Of a stretch of 40,046 nt of DNA, positions 26,695 through 34,980 are shown one piece after another. Source of the stretch: Methanobacteriota archaeon. Its GTDB lineage: Archaea; Thermoplasmatota; Thermoplasmata; Methanomassiliicoccales; Methanomassiliicoccaceae. Every line of letters starts with the position of its first letter. Position 1 is the stretch's first letter. The stretch spans positions 1-40,046 of the forward strand of contig JAAYTA010000014.1 in NCBI GenBank assembly GCA_012518185.1, in the 5' to 3' direction. Both the position numbers and the translations under genes were made by a program. Below the pieces are notes generated by a model that saw only the letters and a program-made list of their open reading frames with translations, did no database searches and was not told where the DNA came from.

Positions 26695-27459
26695 ATGTCC
26701 CCTCCTGTAGAGACCTTTGAATACGACGATCTTACCGAGGTCTACCGCAAGGAACAGAGGGCAAAGAATGTCACAGAGGTCCGTAAAGATCTATATGCAG
26801 CTATCAGAGAAAAGCTGACTGAACTTAGAAAAGAGACTGAGAAAGAGTTCGCATCTAATCAATTTTCTACAAAGGCGAAGCTAGCTGCTAACCAACTTAC
26901 TAAGTTCCGTGAAAAGGCAGATCAGGTATTCGAATTCCGCATGGAGAAGATCTTAGCGATGACTCTACGAGCTGCCCTAGGAAATAGAGTTGACACAGCT
27001 AGACTCACTTCTGAGGAGACAGAATTATTCACACAAGTGTCCTCACTACTCAAGGAATATCATACTACCTTGCTAGAGATTGAAGTTGGTGCAAGATCCT
27101 CTCATCTAGAATCTGCATCTGAATCTCTAGAGATTCAAGAGCCCCATCTAGAGTATTCTGAAACAGTCGATGACGCTGAAGATAACGGATACACAGATGA
27201 CGTTGAGGATAGTGCTACAACTGATGAAGATGATGACTACGCTCGGGACGACGACGTTGAGCCAATACCTTCGGATCCAGATATACACATAGATTCCGAT
27301 ATCATAATATTACGGATTACGGAGGATCTTCCTCCCTTTGCTGGCCCTGATAGAAATTACCATTTAAGAAAGGAAGATGTAGTGTGCCTTCCATCTGCTA
27401 TTGCTAAAGCCCTTATAGCTCGTAAAAAAGCAATTCCTATTAAGATCTCCAAATTCTAG
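26695..27459 (+). CDS. gins51: GINS subunit (archaeal Gins51/Gins15)
   Basis: Subunit of GINS, which joins MCM and RecJ/GAN in the archaeal replicative helicase complex. The helical A domain occupies residues 10-150, with LYAAIREKLTELRKETEKE. A highly acidic linker at about 155-195 (Asp/Glu runs) follows, and the small B domain lies at the C-terminus (ILRITEDLPPFAGPDRNYHL and LPSAIAKALIARKKA). The A-B order marks the Sld5/Psf1 (Gins51) type. The gene is preceded by AT-rich DNA and ends in the CTAG shared with the MBL gene. Confidence 0.87.
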   Translation: MSPPVETFEYDDLTEVYRKEQRAKNVTEVRKDLYAAIREKLTELRKETEKEFASNQFSTKAKLAANQLTKFREKADQVFEFRMEKILAMTLRAALGNRVDTARLTSEETELFTQVSSLLKEYHTTLLEIEVGARSSHLESASESLEIQEPHLEYSETVDDAEDNGYTDDVEDSATTDEDDDYARDDDVEPIPSDPDIHIDSDIIILRITEDLPPFAGPDRNYHLRKEDVVCLPSAIAKALIARKKAIPIKISKF

Positions 27460-28220
27460 ACAATTATGGAGCGTACGTCATCCGCTCCCATCATACATTC
27501 CAATGTGTCTTCGCAACAACATAATGTACGAGCCACAGTTCTTCTAGCGAGCTCGGGCGTATTATTGTTCTTGCTAAGATGTGCTAAAAATATCTTACGT
27601 CCTTCTCTAGCAGTGCTCCATAATGCCCTAGCACAATCTACATTGCTTAGATGTCCGCGTTCTGAACGTATTGCAGTCTTAAGCATCGGAGGGTATGGTC
27701 CCTGAATTAGCATGTTTAGATCATGATTTGACTCTATCATTGCGAGATCGACTTCTCGCAATGCTGCATATATTTCATTATTTACGACACCTAAGTCAGT
27801 AGCTAGAAGCATACTCTTAGACTCGCAGGAAATATGAAATGCATTCGGTTCTGCAGCATTATGAGATATAGGTAGTGGCCTTATTGTTAATGGGCCGATA
27901 GAGAAAGGTTGCATTGTATTGAATATTTTACTATCAGTAACACTACCTATATTGGAGCATCTCAAAGTATTCTTGTTGGCATAGATTGACAGTTTATATC
28001 TCCTGGAGAGTACTCCAGCACCTTTAACATGATCAGAGTGCTCATGTGTTAGAAGTATTCCTGAAATCTCTTCTGGCCCTATACCTACATGACTCATAAG
28101 TGTAGTGATCCGACGACCAGAAAGTCCCGCATCTAACATTATAGTAGTATCGTCGCAGCGAACGATAGCACAATTACCGTCACTGCCGCTAGCAAGTACA
28201 TGAACTTCAAACTCACTCAG
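27456..28220 (-). CDS. MBL-fold metallo-hydrolase with non-standard start or frameshift
   Basis: Metallo-beta-lactamase fold protein of the YycJ/PhnP-like type. The metal motif is THEHSDH, with further His/Asp ligands near ISHN, LLATD and RGHLSN. The first ATG in frame, 28139, falls in the middle of the fold (MLDAG), cutting off the first strands. The same frame runs upstream to about 28262 and encodes VLASGSDGNCAIVRCDDTTI, the expected beginning, without any ATG, GTG or TTG. A CTG at 28220 gives a good family-like start. Alternatively ATG 28227 in another frame, with GAGGCGGG before it, would need a one-base shift. Both options are open; 254 aa from CTG. Confidence 0.8.
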   Translation of the reverse strand: MSEFEVHVLASGSDGNCAIVRCDDTTIMLDAGLSGRRITTLMSHVGIGPEEISGILLTHEHSDHVKGAGVLSRRYKLSIYANKNTLRCSNIGSVTDSKIFNTMQPFSIGPLTIRPLPISHNAAEPNAFHISCESKSMLLATDLGVVNNEIYAALREVDLAMIESNHDLNMLIQGPYPPMLKTAIRSERGHLSNVDCARALWSTAREGRKIFLAHLSKNNNTPELARRTVARTLCCCEDTLECMMGADDVRSIIV

Positions 28221-28270
28221 ATGGCATCCCGCCTCTGTACAATCTGTTCGCGATTGAAATAACTAGCGCC

Positions 28271-28780
28271 TTACTTTGCGAGCTTAGATATTCTTTTAGG
28301 CCTTGATTGGAGGGATCGACACATGGACCACAAGACATCTTGTCTGGCCAATATACCGATAAGCCTACCTTCCTTATCAACAACTGGAAGTCGATTTACG
28401 TCAAACCTCAACATTGTAATCAGTGCATCCTCAACGTCGTCATCTCCATCAATGACAACAATTTCATCATTCATGACACTGTTAACTTTCACATCTCCCA
28501 CTTCGCTAAATTGCCGGCAGATCTCCTCATTTTTTATAAATCGTTCATACGGAAGTGGTAAAAATGAAAGCGATCGGCAAGCCATCTCATCTCCCACTCT
28601 ATTCATGGCCTCTTCTAAGATATCACTCTCTGAAAGAATCCCAGTAAGTTTACCCTCTTGGTCTACTACAGGGGAGCCTGAAACTTTCCTATGAGCCATG
28701 ATAATTGTAGCATCTCGAAGCGTCACATTTTCATCAAGAGTTATTACTGGAGCTGTCATAATATCCTTTACTAAAGCCAT
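28271..28780 (-). CDS. Two-CBS-domain protein
   Basis: A 169-residue protein made of a pair of CBS domains: VKDIMTAPVITLDENVTL with SPVVDQEGKLTGILSESDI, and VKVNSVMNDEIVVIDGDDDV with LPVVDKEGRLIGILARQDV. Such pairs bind adenine nucleotides and sense cellular energy or SAM; no catalytic domain is attached. It sits upstream of the MBL-fold gene, with the CBS stop about 45 bases before the MBL frame begins its likely coding part. A minus-strand TATA-like GATTAATAC near 28806 suggests a leaderless message. Confidence 0.92.
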   Translation of the reverse strand: MALVKDIMTAPVITLDENVTLRDATIIMAHRKVSGSPVVDQEGKLTGILSESDILEEAMNRVGDEMACRSLSFLPLPYERFIKNEEICRQFSEVGDVKVNSVMNDEIVVIDGDDDVEDALITMLRFDVNRLPVVDKEGRLIGILARQDVLWSMCRSLQSRPKRISKLAK

Positions 28781-28893
28781 ATGATCTTGTTGTAACTATC
28801 TAGTATTAATCGATCTCTTAATCCTAAGATAAAAATTAAAGATATACGGCACGAAAAACTTATGTACACCAACTAGCTTTAGCGGCCTAAAAG

Positions 28894-28967
28894 GGGCCCG
28901 TAGCTCAGCTAGGTAGAGCAATCGGCTCTTAACCGATGGGTCGAGGGTTCGAATCCCTCCGGGCCCG
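28894..28967 (+). tRNA. tRNA-Lys (anticodon CTT)
   Basis: Complete cloverleaf without an intron. Acceptor GGGCCCG (28894-28900) pairs with CGGGCCC (28960-28966); D arm 28903-28919; anticodon stem ATCGG/CCGAT around loop CTCTTAA with anticodon CTT at 28928-28930; T arm GAGGG/CCCTC around TTCGAAT. The discriminator base is G, as usual for lysine tRNA in archaea. CCA is not encoded. Confidence 0.97.
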
Positions 28968-29434
28968 CTCCTTACTTTATATATGGATATTTTATTCTAA
29001 TAATAATTTAAATCTGTAGGAATTTATACACGAGTCTCAAACTGTTAGTATGAGATCAATATGTTAGAGTCATAGTGAATTTAGACTTTTATAGCCTATA
29101 TCCGTAGCTCCTTTATGAAAACACATAACGCTTATTTTAAAAATACTCCAACCTAACTTTTTACCATGCCGTATTATAATTTTTCAGATTTCTACCCTCA
29201 GCCAATTTAATCATATTTCACTAATTTATTTAGTAGATTATTGTGTAAATGCAAAGTGGCTTCTTATGAATACATTAAGTAAGATATTAAACAGGTATTC
29301 GCCATTTTCATAATGGGAGGACTCATTATATATGCAAAATCTCCTACTTTAACCATAAATTCTACAACCTATCTCAAAAATCTATTTCTTCCGCCTCGTT
29401 CTCCAGTTATCTGACGAGCTTCGGAGGTAGAATA
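28968..29434. other. AT-rich intergenic region between tRNA-Lys and GPN GTPase
   Basis: About 465 bases without a credible gene; all frames are broken and an ORF antisense to the GPN gene start is a shadow. It contains a good TATA-like box at about 29325-29334 and the GGAGGTAG SD of the GTPase at about 29424-29431, implying a leader of about 75 nt for that gene. I see no other structure in the first 300 bases after the tRNA. Confidence 0.6.
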
Positions 29435-30202
29435 ATGAAATACATATACTTCATAGGTACGGCTGGGAGTGGAAAAAGCACCCTCGTTCAGGCATTTAAG
29501 GAGTGGCTCAACTTCCATAGCATTGACACTACAATAGTAAACCTTGATCCGGGTGCTGAATTTGTACCATATCAAGCAGATGTAGATATACGGGATTGGA
29601 TAAATATTTCCGATGTCATGAGGGATCACTCACTTGGGCCTAACGGAGCACAAGTGGTAGCTGCTGACATCATGGCACTGAATAGCCGTGAATGGGCCAG
29701 TGTAGTCAAAGAATTCCGATCAGATTATTGTCTAGTAGATACGCCAGGCCAGATGGAACTATTCACTTTTCGGCTTTCAAGTAATACAATTGTGGAAAAG
29801 TTAGGAAAGGAGGATGCGTTTATAGTGTTCCTTGCTGATCCTTCTCTAGCAAGAACGCCTAATGGATTTGTATCTGATCTTATGCTCAGCGGCATCACAC
29901 AATTCAGATTTGACATACCAATCATGAACATTATATCTAAGGCAGATATACTTTCAGAAGAGGATATAGAACAGATGAAACGATGGTCTGAAGATCCCTT
30001 TGCTCTTTATAGCTCTCTAACTGATGAACAGATAAACACTCAGACTATTATGAGTATAGAGTTATTCAAAGCAATGGAGAATGTGGGACTGTATAAAACG
30101 ATGTATCCTGTATCTTCCGAAAATGGAACGGGTCTGGAGGATATATACACCATGATCCAACTTCATTTTGAAGGCGGTGAAGATATAGGAGAAAATATTT
30201 AG
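29435..30202 (+). CDS. GPN-loop GTPase
   Basis: Archaeal homologue of eukaryotic Gpn1-3 (XAB1-like), which assist RNA polymerase assembly in eukaryotes; the archaeal role is not settled. P-loop FIGTAGSGKSTL at residues 4-15, NLDPGAEFVPYQADVDIRDWI (switch region), the GPN motif in LGPNGAQVV, G3 VDTPGQMELF, and the G4-like ISKAD; 255 aa. The start is supported by GGAGGTAG just upstream. The stop is in the TTAG shared with the convergent winged-helix gene. Confidence 0.94.
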   Translation: MKYIYFIGTAGSGKSTLVQAFKEWLNFHSIDTTIVNLDPGAEFVPYQADVDIRDWINISDVMRDHSLGPNGAQVVAADIMALNSREWASVVKEFRSDYCLVDTPGQMELFTFRLSSNTIVEKLGKEDAFIVFLADPSLARTPNGFVSDLMLSGITQFRFDIPIMNIISKADILSEEDIEQMKRWSEDPFALYSSLTDEQINTQTIMSIELFKAMENVGLYKTMYPVSSENGTGLEDIYTMIQLHFEGGEDIGENI

Positions 30203-30528
30203 ATCGACTTATCTAAGTCGTGATTATTTGAAACCTTTTCATTCAATGATAGTGTAATTCGTGAACGCTCTCGCCCAATGAATATCATGCTAGATTGAGG
30301 ATTACAAATATACAATGGCACGGCTCTTCCTTTAATGTCTATCACATTTATTTCCTCATGTATCAGTCCTATCATTCTCAGTAGCTTTATTCGACGAAAT
30401 ACAGCAGCTATAGGTATGCCCGTTTCCTCGGATATCTGAGCAGCTGATCTAGGATTTTTCAAGATGATTCGGATTATATTTATAGAATTTTCATCAATTT
30501 TAACAGGCATAGTACCCATAGGTCGCAT
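30199..30528 (-). CDS. Winged-helix transcriptional regulator (ArsR-like fold)
   Basis: A small DNA-binding protein (about 109 aa). IRIILKNPRSAAQISEETGIPIAAVFRRIKLLRMIGLIHE is a classical wHTH, given here in pieces: IILKNPRSAAQISEETG is helices 1-2 and IPIAAVFRRIKLLRMIGL the recognition helix. The wing and a beta strand (RAVPLYICNPQ) follow. The frame starts at GTG 30540, but a TATA-like run on the minus strand at 30547-30555 places the transcript start near ATG 30528 or 30519, suggesting a leaderless message. The target is unknown. Confidence 0.75.
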   Translation of the reverse strand: MRPMGTMPVKIDENSINIIRIILKNPRSAAQISEETGIPIAAVFRRIKLLRMIGLIHEEINVIDIKGRAVPLYICNPQSSMIFIGRERSRITLSLNEKVSNNHDLDKSI

Positions 30529-30635
30529 GAACCAATTCACGATGTAATTATATATAATAAATATCTGAATAAATTCAAATTTGATTACTACATTAGATAA
30601 TATATGATAAATAATTAAAGAAAAGGGGGAAGAAA

Positions 30636-31844
30636 TTAAGCAAACATCACACCACTTTCCACGATTTTATTAGCCTCGTTATCCAAGACTTTCACAACTG
30701 CTCTTTCAAAATCGAGCAGGGAGACTTTATCTCGGTTATCGCGGATAGCAAACATGCCTGCTTCAGTACAGATGGCCTTGATGTCAGCACCAGTAGCACC
30801 TTCCGCTTTCAGAGCGATATCAGAAAGAAGGATATCATCATCCATACTCATTTTACTGGTATGGATCTTAAGGATCTCTAAGCGTCCCTCATAACCAGGA
30901 ACAGGTATCTCTATGATCCTATCGAATCTTCCAGGTCGTAGAAGTGCATCATCAAGTATATCGGGCCTATTGGTGGCACCTATTATCTTTACCTCACCTA
31001 TGGGATTGAAACCATCTAGTTCAGACAGCAGCTGCATCAATGTTCTTTGGACTTCTCGATCTCCAGAAGTGGCAACCTCTAGCCTCTTTGCACCTATTGA
31101 ATCAAGCTCATCGATGAATACTATACTGGGAGCTTTTTCTTTAGCTAGTTCGAAAAGTTCACGTACAAGGCGTGCACCCTCTCCAATGTATTTTTGGACC
31201 AATTCGGAGCCGACAAATCGTATGAATGTAGCATTAGTTTGATGTGCCACAGCTTTAGCTAACAGGGTCTTACCAGTTCCGGGAGGGCCAACTAGTAAAA
31301 CTCCCTTGGGTGGTTCGATACCTACTTTCTTGTATAAGTCTGGCTTGAGCAATGGATCTTCTACAGCTTCCCTGACTTCAAGAATTTGATTTTCCAATCC
31401 ACCGATCTGATCATACGATATGGATGGTTTTTCAATAATCTCTGCTCCGACTACTATCGGATCTAGAGATGGTGGAAGTACTCCCATGACGGCTAGCGTT
31501 TGCTTGTTCAGTGCGACCCTTGAGCCGACTATGAGTTCTTCCATAGGCACATATTCAGAGGTAGATACTATGAAATCAGGTCCTGTGGATGATTTAACAA
31601 TAACTCGCCCATCGGCCAATACGTCTTTGATGGAGCCAATAATCAAGGGTGGTGATTTTAACCGCTCCATCTCGGCTCGCATACGCTTTAGCTCCTTCTG
31701 TAGGCGAAAGAGCTCGCTCTCTACATAGCGCTTCTCCCCTTCCACTCTCCTCATTTCTTCAAGGAGCTCTCCATTGCGCCTTTCTAGGACCTCGACCTTA
31801 CCCTTCATCTCGGATACGAGCTCTTCCAACTGGGGTTCTTTCAA
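30636..31844 (-). CDS. pan: Proteasome-activating nucleotidase PAN
   Basis: Hexameric AAA+ unfoldase that feeds the 20S proteasome. An N-terminal coiled coil (residues 3-65, rich in Glu, Arg, Leu) precedes an OB domain ([16 protein letters not shown]), then Walker [17 protein letters not shown], pore loop [12 protein letters not shown], Walker [14 protein letters not shown] and the C-terminal helices. Length 402 aa is normal. The start is TTG 31844, supported by GAGGTGA four to five bases upstream; the next Met is 12 residues in. The extreme C-terminus is MFA, i.e. Phe where the HbYX proteasome-docking motif has Tyr. Minus-strand TATA near 31882-31888. Confidence 0.95.
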   Translation of the reverse strand: MKEPQLEELVSEMKGKVEVLERRNGELLEEMRRVEGEKRYVESELFRLQKELKRMRAEMERLKSPPLIIGSIKDVLADGRVIVKSSTGPDFIVSTSEYVPMEELIVGSRVALNKQTLAVMGVLPPSLDPIVVGAEIIEKPSISYDQIGGLENQILEVREAVEDPLLKPDLYKKVGIEPPKGVLLVGPPGTGKTLLAKAVAHQTNATFIRFVGSELVQKYIGEGARLVRELFELAKEKAPSIVFIDELDSIGAKRLEVATSGDREVQRTLMQLLSELDGFNPIGEVKIIGATNRPDILDDALLRPGRFDRIIEIPVPGYEGRLEILKIHTSKMSMDDDILLSDIALKAEGATGADIKAICTEAGMFAIRDNRDKVSLLDFERAVVKVLDNEANKIVESGVMFA

Positions 31845-31881
31845 TGGCTCACCTCGGCGACGATTACAATAAGGGCTGAGC

Positions 31882-31888
31882 TATATGA
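31882..31888 (-). promoter_or_regulatory. Putative TATA box of pan
   Basis: CATATAG on the minus strand lies about 40 nt before the TTG start and would start transcription near 31858, leaving a short leader with the GAGGTGA site. The rest of the region up to MBF1 holds the plus-strand box near 32070 (CTTAAATC). Confidence 0.4.
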
Positions 31889-32103
31889 CCATTTCGCAGG
31901 AATAAGCCTAGTATTTTTATCGGCCAGGCCACTTAACATTCTCCGGCGTGTGGTGCCCAACTTCCCTACGATCAATATGTAGATGATCATCAAGCATTAT
32001 TATTTCTGCCCCCTACCATTCTATAAGATGAGATGCGAAGAAGTAGCACCTACGATGTAGCAATGTTCTTAAATCATAGTACAGCTTCATAACTCGACGA
32101 GAA

Positions 32104-32610
32104 ATGATCTGTGAGATGTGTGGCAAGGAGTCCGACTTCGTTCGGACGATATATCTAGAAGGCGCCCAGCTCAAGGTATGTAGAGAATGCTCGCGCTTTG
32201 GTGAAAGTCCTGAGGGAAGAGGGAGTTCTAAGAAAGGAAAGGGAGGAACAGCTCCATCACGTGCAGTAGTTGCAGAGAGGCTACGGGCTCGCGAGAGGAG
32301 AATGCGATCTAGAGATGTCTTCCAAGAAGAAACTATTGTGGATCTAGTTCCCGATTATGATAGAGTGATAAGGGAAGCTAGAATGGAGCGCAACCTAAAG
32401 CAAGATGAACTTGCATCTAGAGTCAATGAGAAGAGTAGTGTAATTGCGCAATTAGAGAACGGATCCATGAGACCTAGCGATCAGCTAATAAAGAAGCTTG
32501 AGAGGGAGCTCAATATCAAACTTACTGATAAGATCGCGCTTGTCAAGCCCGAAGCACCTAAAGGCGGTAGGGGTGTATTGACTTTAGGAGATCTAATCAA
32601 GAAAAAATAA
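32104..32610 (+). CDS. Multiprotein-bridging factor 1 (MBF1) homologue
   Basis: Archaeal MBF1 (aMBF1), a small factor with an N-terminal zinc ribbon and C-terminal HTH. Zinc ligands ICEMCGKES and VCRECSRFG occur in residues 3-30, followed by a basic Gly/Ser/Lys linker (residues 40-75) and the cro-type HTH (REARMERNLKQDELASRVNE and SSVIAQLENGSMRPSDQL). 168 aa. Archaeal MBF1 associates with the small ribosomal subunit as well as being proposed in transcription. A CTTAAATC box near 32070 fits a short-leader or leaderless transcript. Confidence 0.93.
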   Translation: MICEMCGKESDFVRTIYLEGAQLKVCRECSRFGESPEGRGSSKKGKGGTAPSRAVVAERLRARERRMRSRDVFQEETIVDLVPDYDRVIREARMERNLKQDELASRVNEKSSVIAQLENGSMRPSDQLIKKLERELNIKLTDKIALVKPEAPKGGRGVLTLGDLIKKK

Positions 32611-33078
32611 TTACCGCGATAAGATCTCCTCTCTTACCGCTCCAATAAATTTAGATACGTCTGCTCCGAGATCGCTAGCAATTACGAGAGCAGATACCTC
32701 TACCTCAACACCCAGACGCTCTTGAACTCTATTTATGCGAGCTACAGCTTCCCGCTTCTTCAAACTCCCTTTAGATGAAATAAGAGCTACTAGTTGTGCA
32801 AACAAGCTAGGTTCTTCCTTTTCCTCGACTAGAACACTTCGACTAGGCCTGAACGAAAGAGGGGCCTCAACGTCCTTATAATCAAACGATGGACTAAGAT
32901 ACATATCGCTACGGACTAATAATCCACTTTTTAGGGCTAAGTCCATCAATGTCTGAGCCTCCTGGGGTGTAAACCATCTAAAATCTAGTGAGACTGCAAA
33001 CTGAAATTCTGCTTCTGTGAGGACATTTTTTCCTTTACGTTTGTATAATACTGCAAGACAGGTTTCTAATTCTCCCAT
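32611..33078 (-). CDS. DUF2240 archaeal protein
   Basis: A 155-residue archaeal protein of unknown function matching DUF2240: an N-terminal winged-helix-like half (FQFAVSLDFRWFTPQEAQTLMDLAL), a central strand (DVEAPLSFRPS) and a C-terminal helical half (LKKREAVARINRVQERLGV). The stop abuts that of MBF1 in the opposite strand. A minus-strand TATA-like GAAATATAG at about 33104-33112 is near 30 nt from the ATG, suggesting a leaderless message. Confidence 0.82.
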   Translation of the reverse strand: MGELETCLAVLYKRKGKNVLTEAEFQFAVSLDFRWFTPQEAQTLMDLALKSGLLVRSDMYLSPSFDYKDVEAPLSFRPSRSVLVEEKEEPSLFAQLVALISSKGSLKKREAVARINRVQERLGVEVEVSALVIASDLGADVSKFIGAVREEILSR

Positions 33079-33190
33079 GGCGTTCTTCCAAACACTCGTC
33101 TCTATATTTCAATCTCCCTTAAGATGTCCTCAATTCTCACTTGGATATGATGTACAAGCGCATAGTGTAGGCATCAACATTTTTTATTTT

Positions 33191-33215
33191 CTACTGTAGG
33201 AATTTCCGACAGTAG
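33191..33215. repeat. 25-bp near-perfect palindrome upstream of thermosome promoter
   Basis: Arms CTACTGT (33191-33197) and ACAGTAG (33209-33215) are exact inverted repeats, and inner GGAA/TTCC also pair; 11 of 12 positions are symmetrical about the central T at 33203. The element ends 16 bases before the thermosome TATA box at 33232-33239, where an activator or repressor of a chaperone gene would bind. This is the strongest operator-like signal in the window. Confidence 0.6.
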
Positions 33216-33231
33216 GTTCAAACTCACTAAA

Positions 33232-33239
33232 CTTATATA
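33232..33239 (+). promoter_or_regulatory. TATA box of the thermosome gene
   Basis: CTTATATA lies about 75-80 nt before ATG 33314. A start near 33261 would put the hairpin at 33266-33284 at the 5-prime end of the mRNA, in a leader of about 50 nt that ends with the SD GGAGGT at 33302-33307. Confidence 0.5.
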
Positions 33240-33265
33240 GAAGAACAAACATTCAACGGAAGCTT

Positions 33266-33284
33266 AGCTAGGAATAGACTAGCT
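33266..33284 (+). repeat. Hairpin in thermosome 5-prime leader
   Basis: AGCTAG (33266-33271) and CTAGCT (33279-33284) are perfect inverted repeats around a 7-nt loop. If transcription begins near 33261 this forms the first structure of the message. It does not cover the SD, so a simple SD-masking thermometer is not indicated; mRNA stability is another possibility. Confidence 0.4.
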
Positions 33285-33313
33285 GGATACGATCTGACAT
33301 TGGAGGTAAATAC

Positions 33314-34939
33314 ATGGGAATGGGAAATACACCTATACTCATCTTGAAGGAAGGTACAAAGAGAGATAAAGGCAAGGACGCGCAGTATAATAACATACAG
33401 GCTGCTAAGGCCATTGCTGATGCAGTCCGAAGCACACTTGGGCCTCGCGGTATGGATAAGATGTTAGTCGACTCTCTTGGAGATGTCGTAATTACTAACG
33501 ATGGAGCCATTATTCTGAAGGAAATTGATGTTGATCATCCCGCCGCCAAGATGCTAGTAGAAGTTGCTAAGACGCAGGATGAACAGGCTGGAGATGGAAC
33601 TACTACTGCAGTTATTTTAGCTGGAGAGTTGCTGAAGAAAGCTGTAGATCTCATTGAATCTAATATACATCCCACCATAATTGCTGGCGGCTACAGGCTT
33701 GCTGCTGCCAAGGCTCAGGAAGTCTTGGATTCAATATCTGAGCCAGTTAGCATCGACGATAAAGACACCCTTAAGCTCATTGCTAGCACATCTATGATCT
33801 CCAAATCTGTCAGTGGATCTCGTGAAGGATTATCTGACCTAACTGTGGATGCGATCACTGCTGTTGCTGAGAAGGAAGGAGATAAATGGGACGTCGACAT
33901 GGATAATATCCAGATTGTCAAAAAGACTGGCGGCTCTATGAATGATACAGAATTTATCAAAGGTATCATTATTGATAAGGAACCTGTCCATCCAGCCATG
34001 CCTAAGAAGGTGGAAGATGCTAAGATCGCACTACTTGATGCAGCTATCGAAGTTCAGAAGACTGAGATCGATGCTAAGATCGAGATCACCGACCCATCTC
34101 AGATTGCCGCTTTCCTGGCCGAGGAAGAGAACATGCTCCGCAAGATGGTCGATAGCATTAAGGCCACTGGAGCCAACGCGGTGTTCGTACAGAAGGGCAT
34201 TGATGATCTAGCACAACACTTCCTAGCAAAGGAAGGTATCTTCGCTCTCCGCCGTGTCAAAAAATCTGACATGATGAAGCTCGCAAAGGCAACTGGTGCT
34301 GTCGTAGTGACCAAGATTGAGGAGCTAACTGCTGATGAATTAGGCATTGCTAGCATGCTAGAGGTCCGCAAACTCGGAGAAGAGGAGCTTACCTTCATCA
34401 CTGGATGTCAGAATCCTAAGGCTGTTTCCCTCTTACTAAGGGGAGGAACTGAGCAAGTGATTGACGAAGTTGAGCGATCCCTAGATGATGCCATGTCTGT
34501 TGTAGCTGTCGCCATAGAAGATGGCAGGATGGCTACTGGCGGTGGATCTACTGCTTCTGAGATTGCTCTAAGGCTTCGCGAGTATGCCGCTACTGTAGGT
34601 GGTCGAGAACAGATCGCTATCGATGCCTATGCCAGCGCAATGGAAGTCATTCCAACTGCTCTTGCTGAGAATGCTGGATTAGATCCGATCGATGTTCTGA
34701 TAAATCTCAGAAAGGCGCATAAAGATGGCAAAGTCAATGCAGGGTTGAATGTTTACACAGGTAAGATTGTAGACATGAGGGCTGAAAACATCGTAGAGCC
34801 AATAAGAGTTGGCCGACAAGCTATCAACTCTTCTACTGATGCTGCAGTCATGATACTCCGTATCGATGATGTTATAGCTGCCCGCGCAGGTCCAGGCGTT
34901 GGCCCAGGCGGTGCGCCAGATATGGATCTAGACGACTGA
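33314..34939 (+). CDS. Thermosome (group II chaperonin) subunit
   Basis: ATP-dependent protein-folding chaperonin subunit (541 aa). Motifs: [56 protein letters not shown] (ATP site), [20 protein letters not shown] and a C-terminal tail ending [10 protein letters not shown]. In NDGATIL the usual Thr is Ile (residue 66, ATT). ATG 33314 follows GGAGGT with 6-base spacing. The promoter carries a 25-bp palindrome and the leader a hairpin, so dedicated regulation is likely. Downstream is the grpE-dnaK-dnaJ group. Whether other subunits exist elsewhere cannot be seen here. Confidence 0.97.
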   Translation: MGMGNTPILILKEGTKRDKGKDAQYNNIQAAKAIADAVRSTLGPRGMDKMLVDSLGDVVITNDGAIILKEIDVDHPAAKMLVEVAKTQDEQAGDGTTTAVILAGELLKKAVDLIESNIHPTIIAGGYRLAAAKAQEVLDSISEPVSIDDKDTLKLIASTSMISKSVSGSREGLSDLTVDAITAVAEKEGDKWDVDMDNIQIVKKTGGSMNDTEFIKGIIIDKEPVHPAMPKKVEDAKIALLDAAIEVQKTEIDAKIEITDPSQIAAFLAEEENMLRKMVDSIKATGANAVFVQKGIDDLAQHFLAKEGIFALRRVKKSDMMKLAKATGAVVVTKIEELTADELGIASMLEVRKLGEEELTFITGCQNPKAVSLLLRGGTEQVIDEVERSLDDAMSVVAVAIEDGRMATGGGSTASEIALRLREYAATVGGREQIAIDAYASAMEVIPTALAENAGLDPIDVLINLRKAHKDGKVNAGLNVYTGKIVDMRAENIVEPIRVGRQAINSSTDAAVMILRIDDVIAARAGPGVGPGGAPDMDLDD

Positions 34940-34945
34940 ACAAAT

Positions 34946-34957
34946 GGGGCTAGCCCC
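34946..34957. repeat. GGGGCTAGCCCC palindrome between thermosome and grpE
   Basis: A perfect 12-bp palindrome six bases after the thermosome stop and 13 bases before the AT-rich grpE promoter box. The GC-rich core in AT-rich DNA makes it stand out. It may be an operator of the grpE-dnaK-dnaJ operon, or part of the thermosome terminator. Confidence 0.5.
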
Positions 34958-34966
34958 AAAACCTCT

Positions 34967-34980
34967 TATTATTTTAAATA
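34967..34980 (+). promoter_or_regulatory. Putative TATA region of grpE-dnaK-dnaJ
   Basis: An AT-rich run including ATTTTAAATA lies about 48-60 nt before ATG 35028, so a start near 35000 gives a leader with SD GAGGGTG (35016-35022). It follows the palindrome at 34946-34957. Read-through from the thermosome gene is also possible. Confidence 0.4.

Noticed and set aside
29369-29629. 86-aa ORF antisense to the GPN GTPase start
   Set aside because: Overlaps a certain gene on the other strand and has no recognisable protein features.
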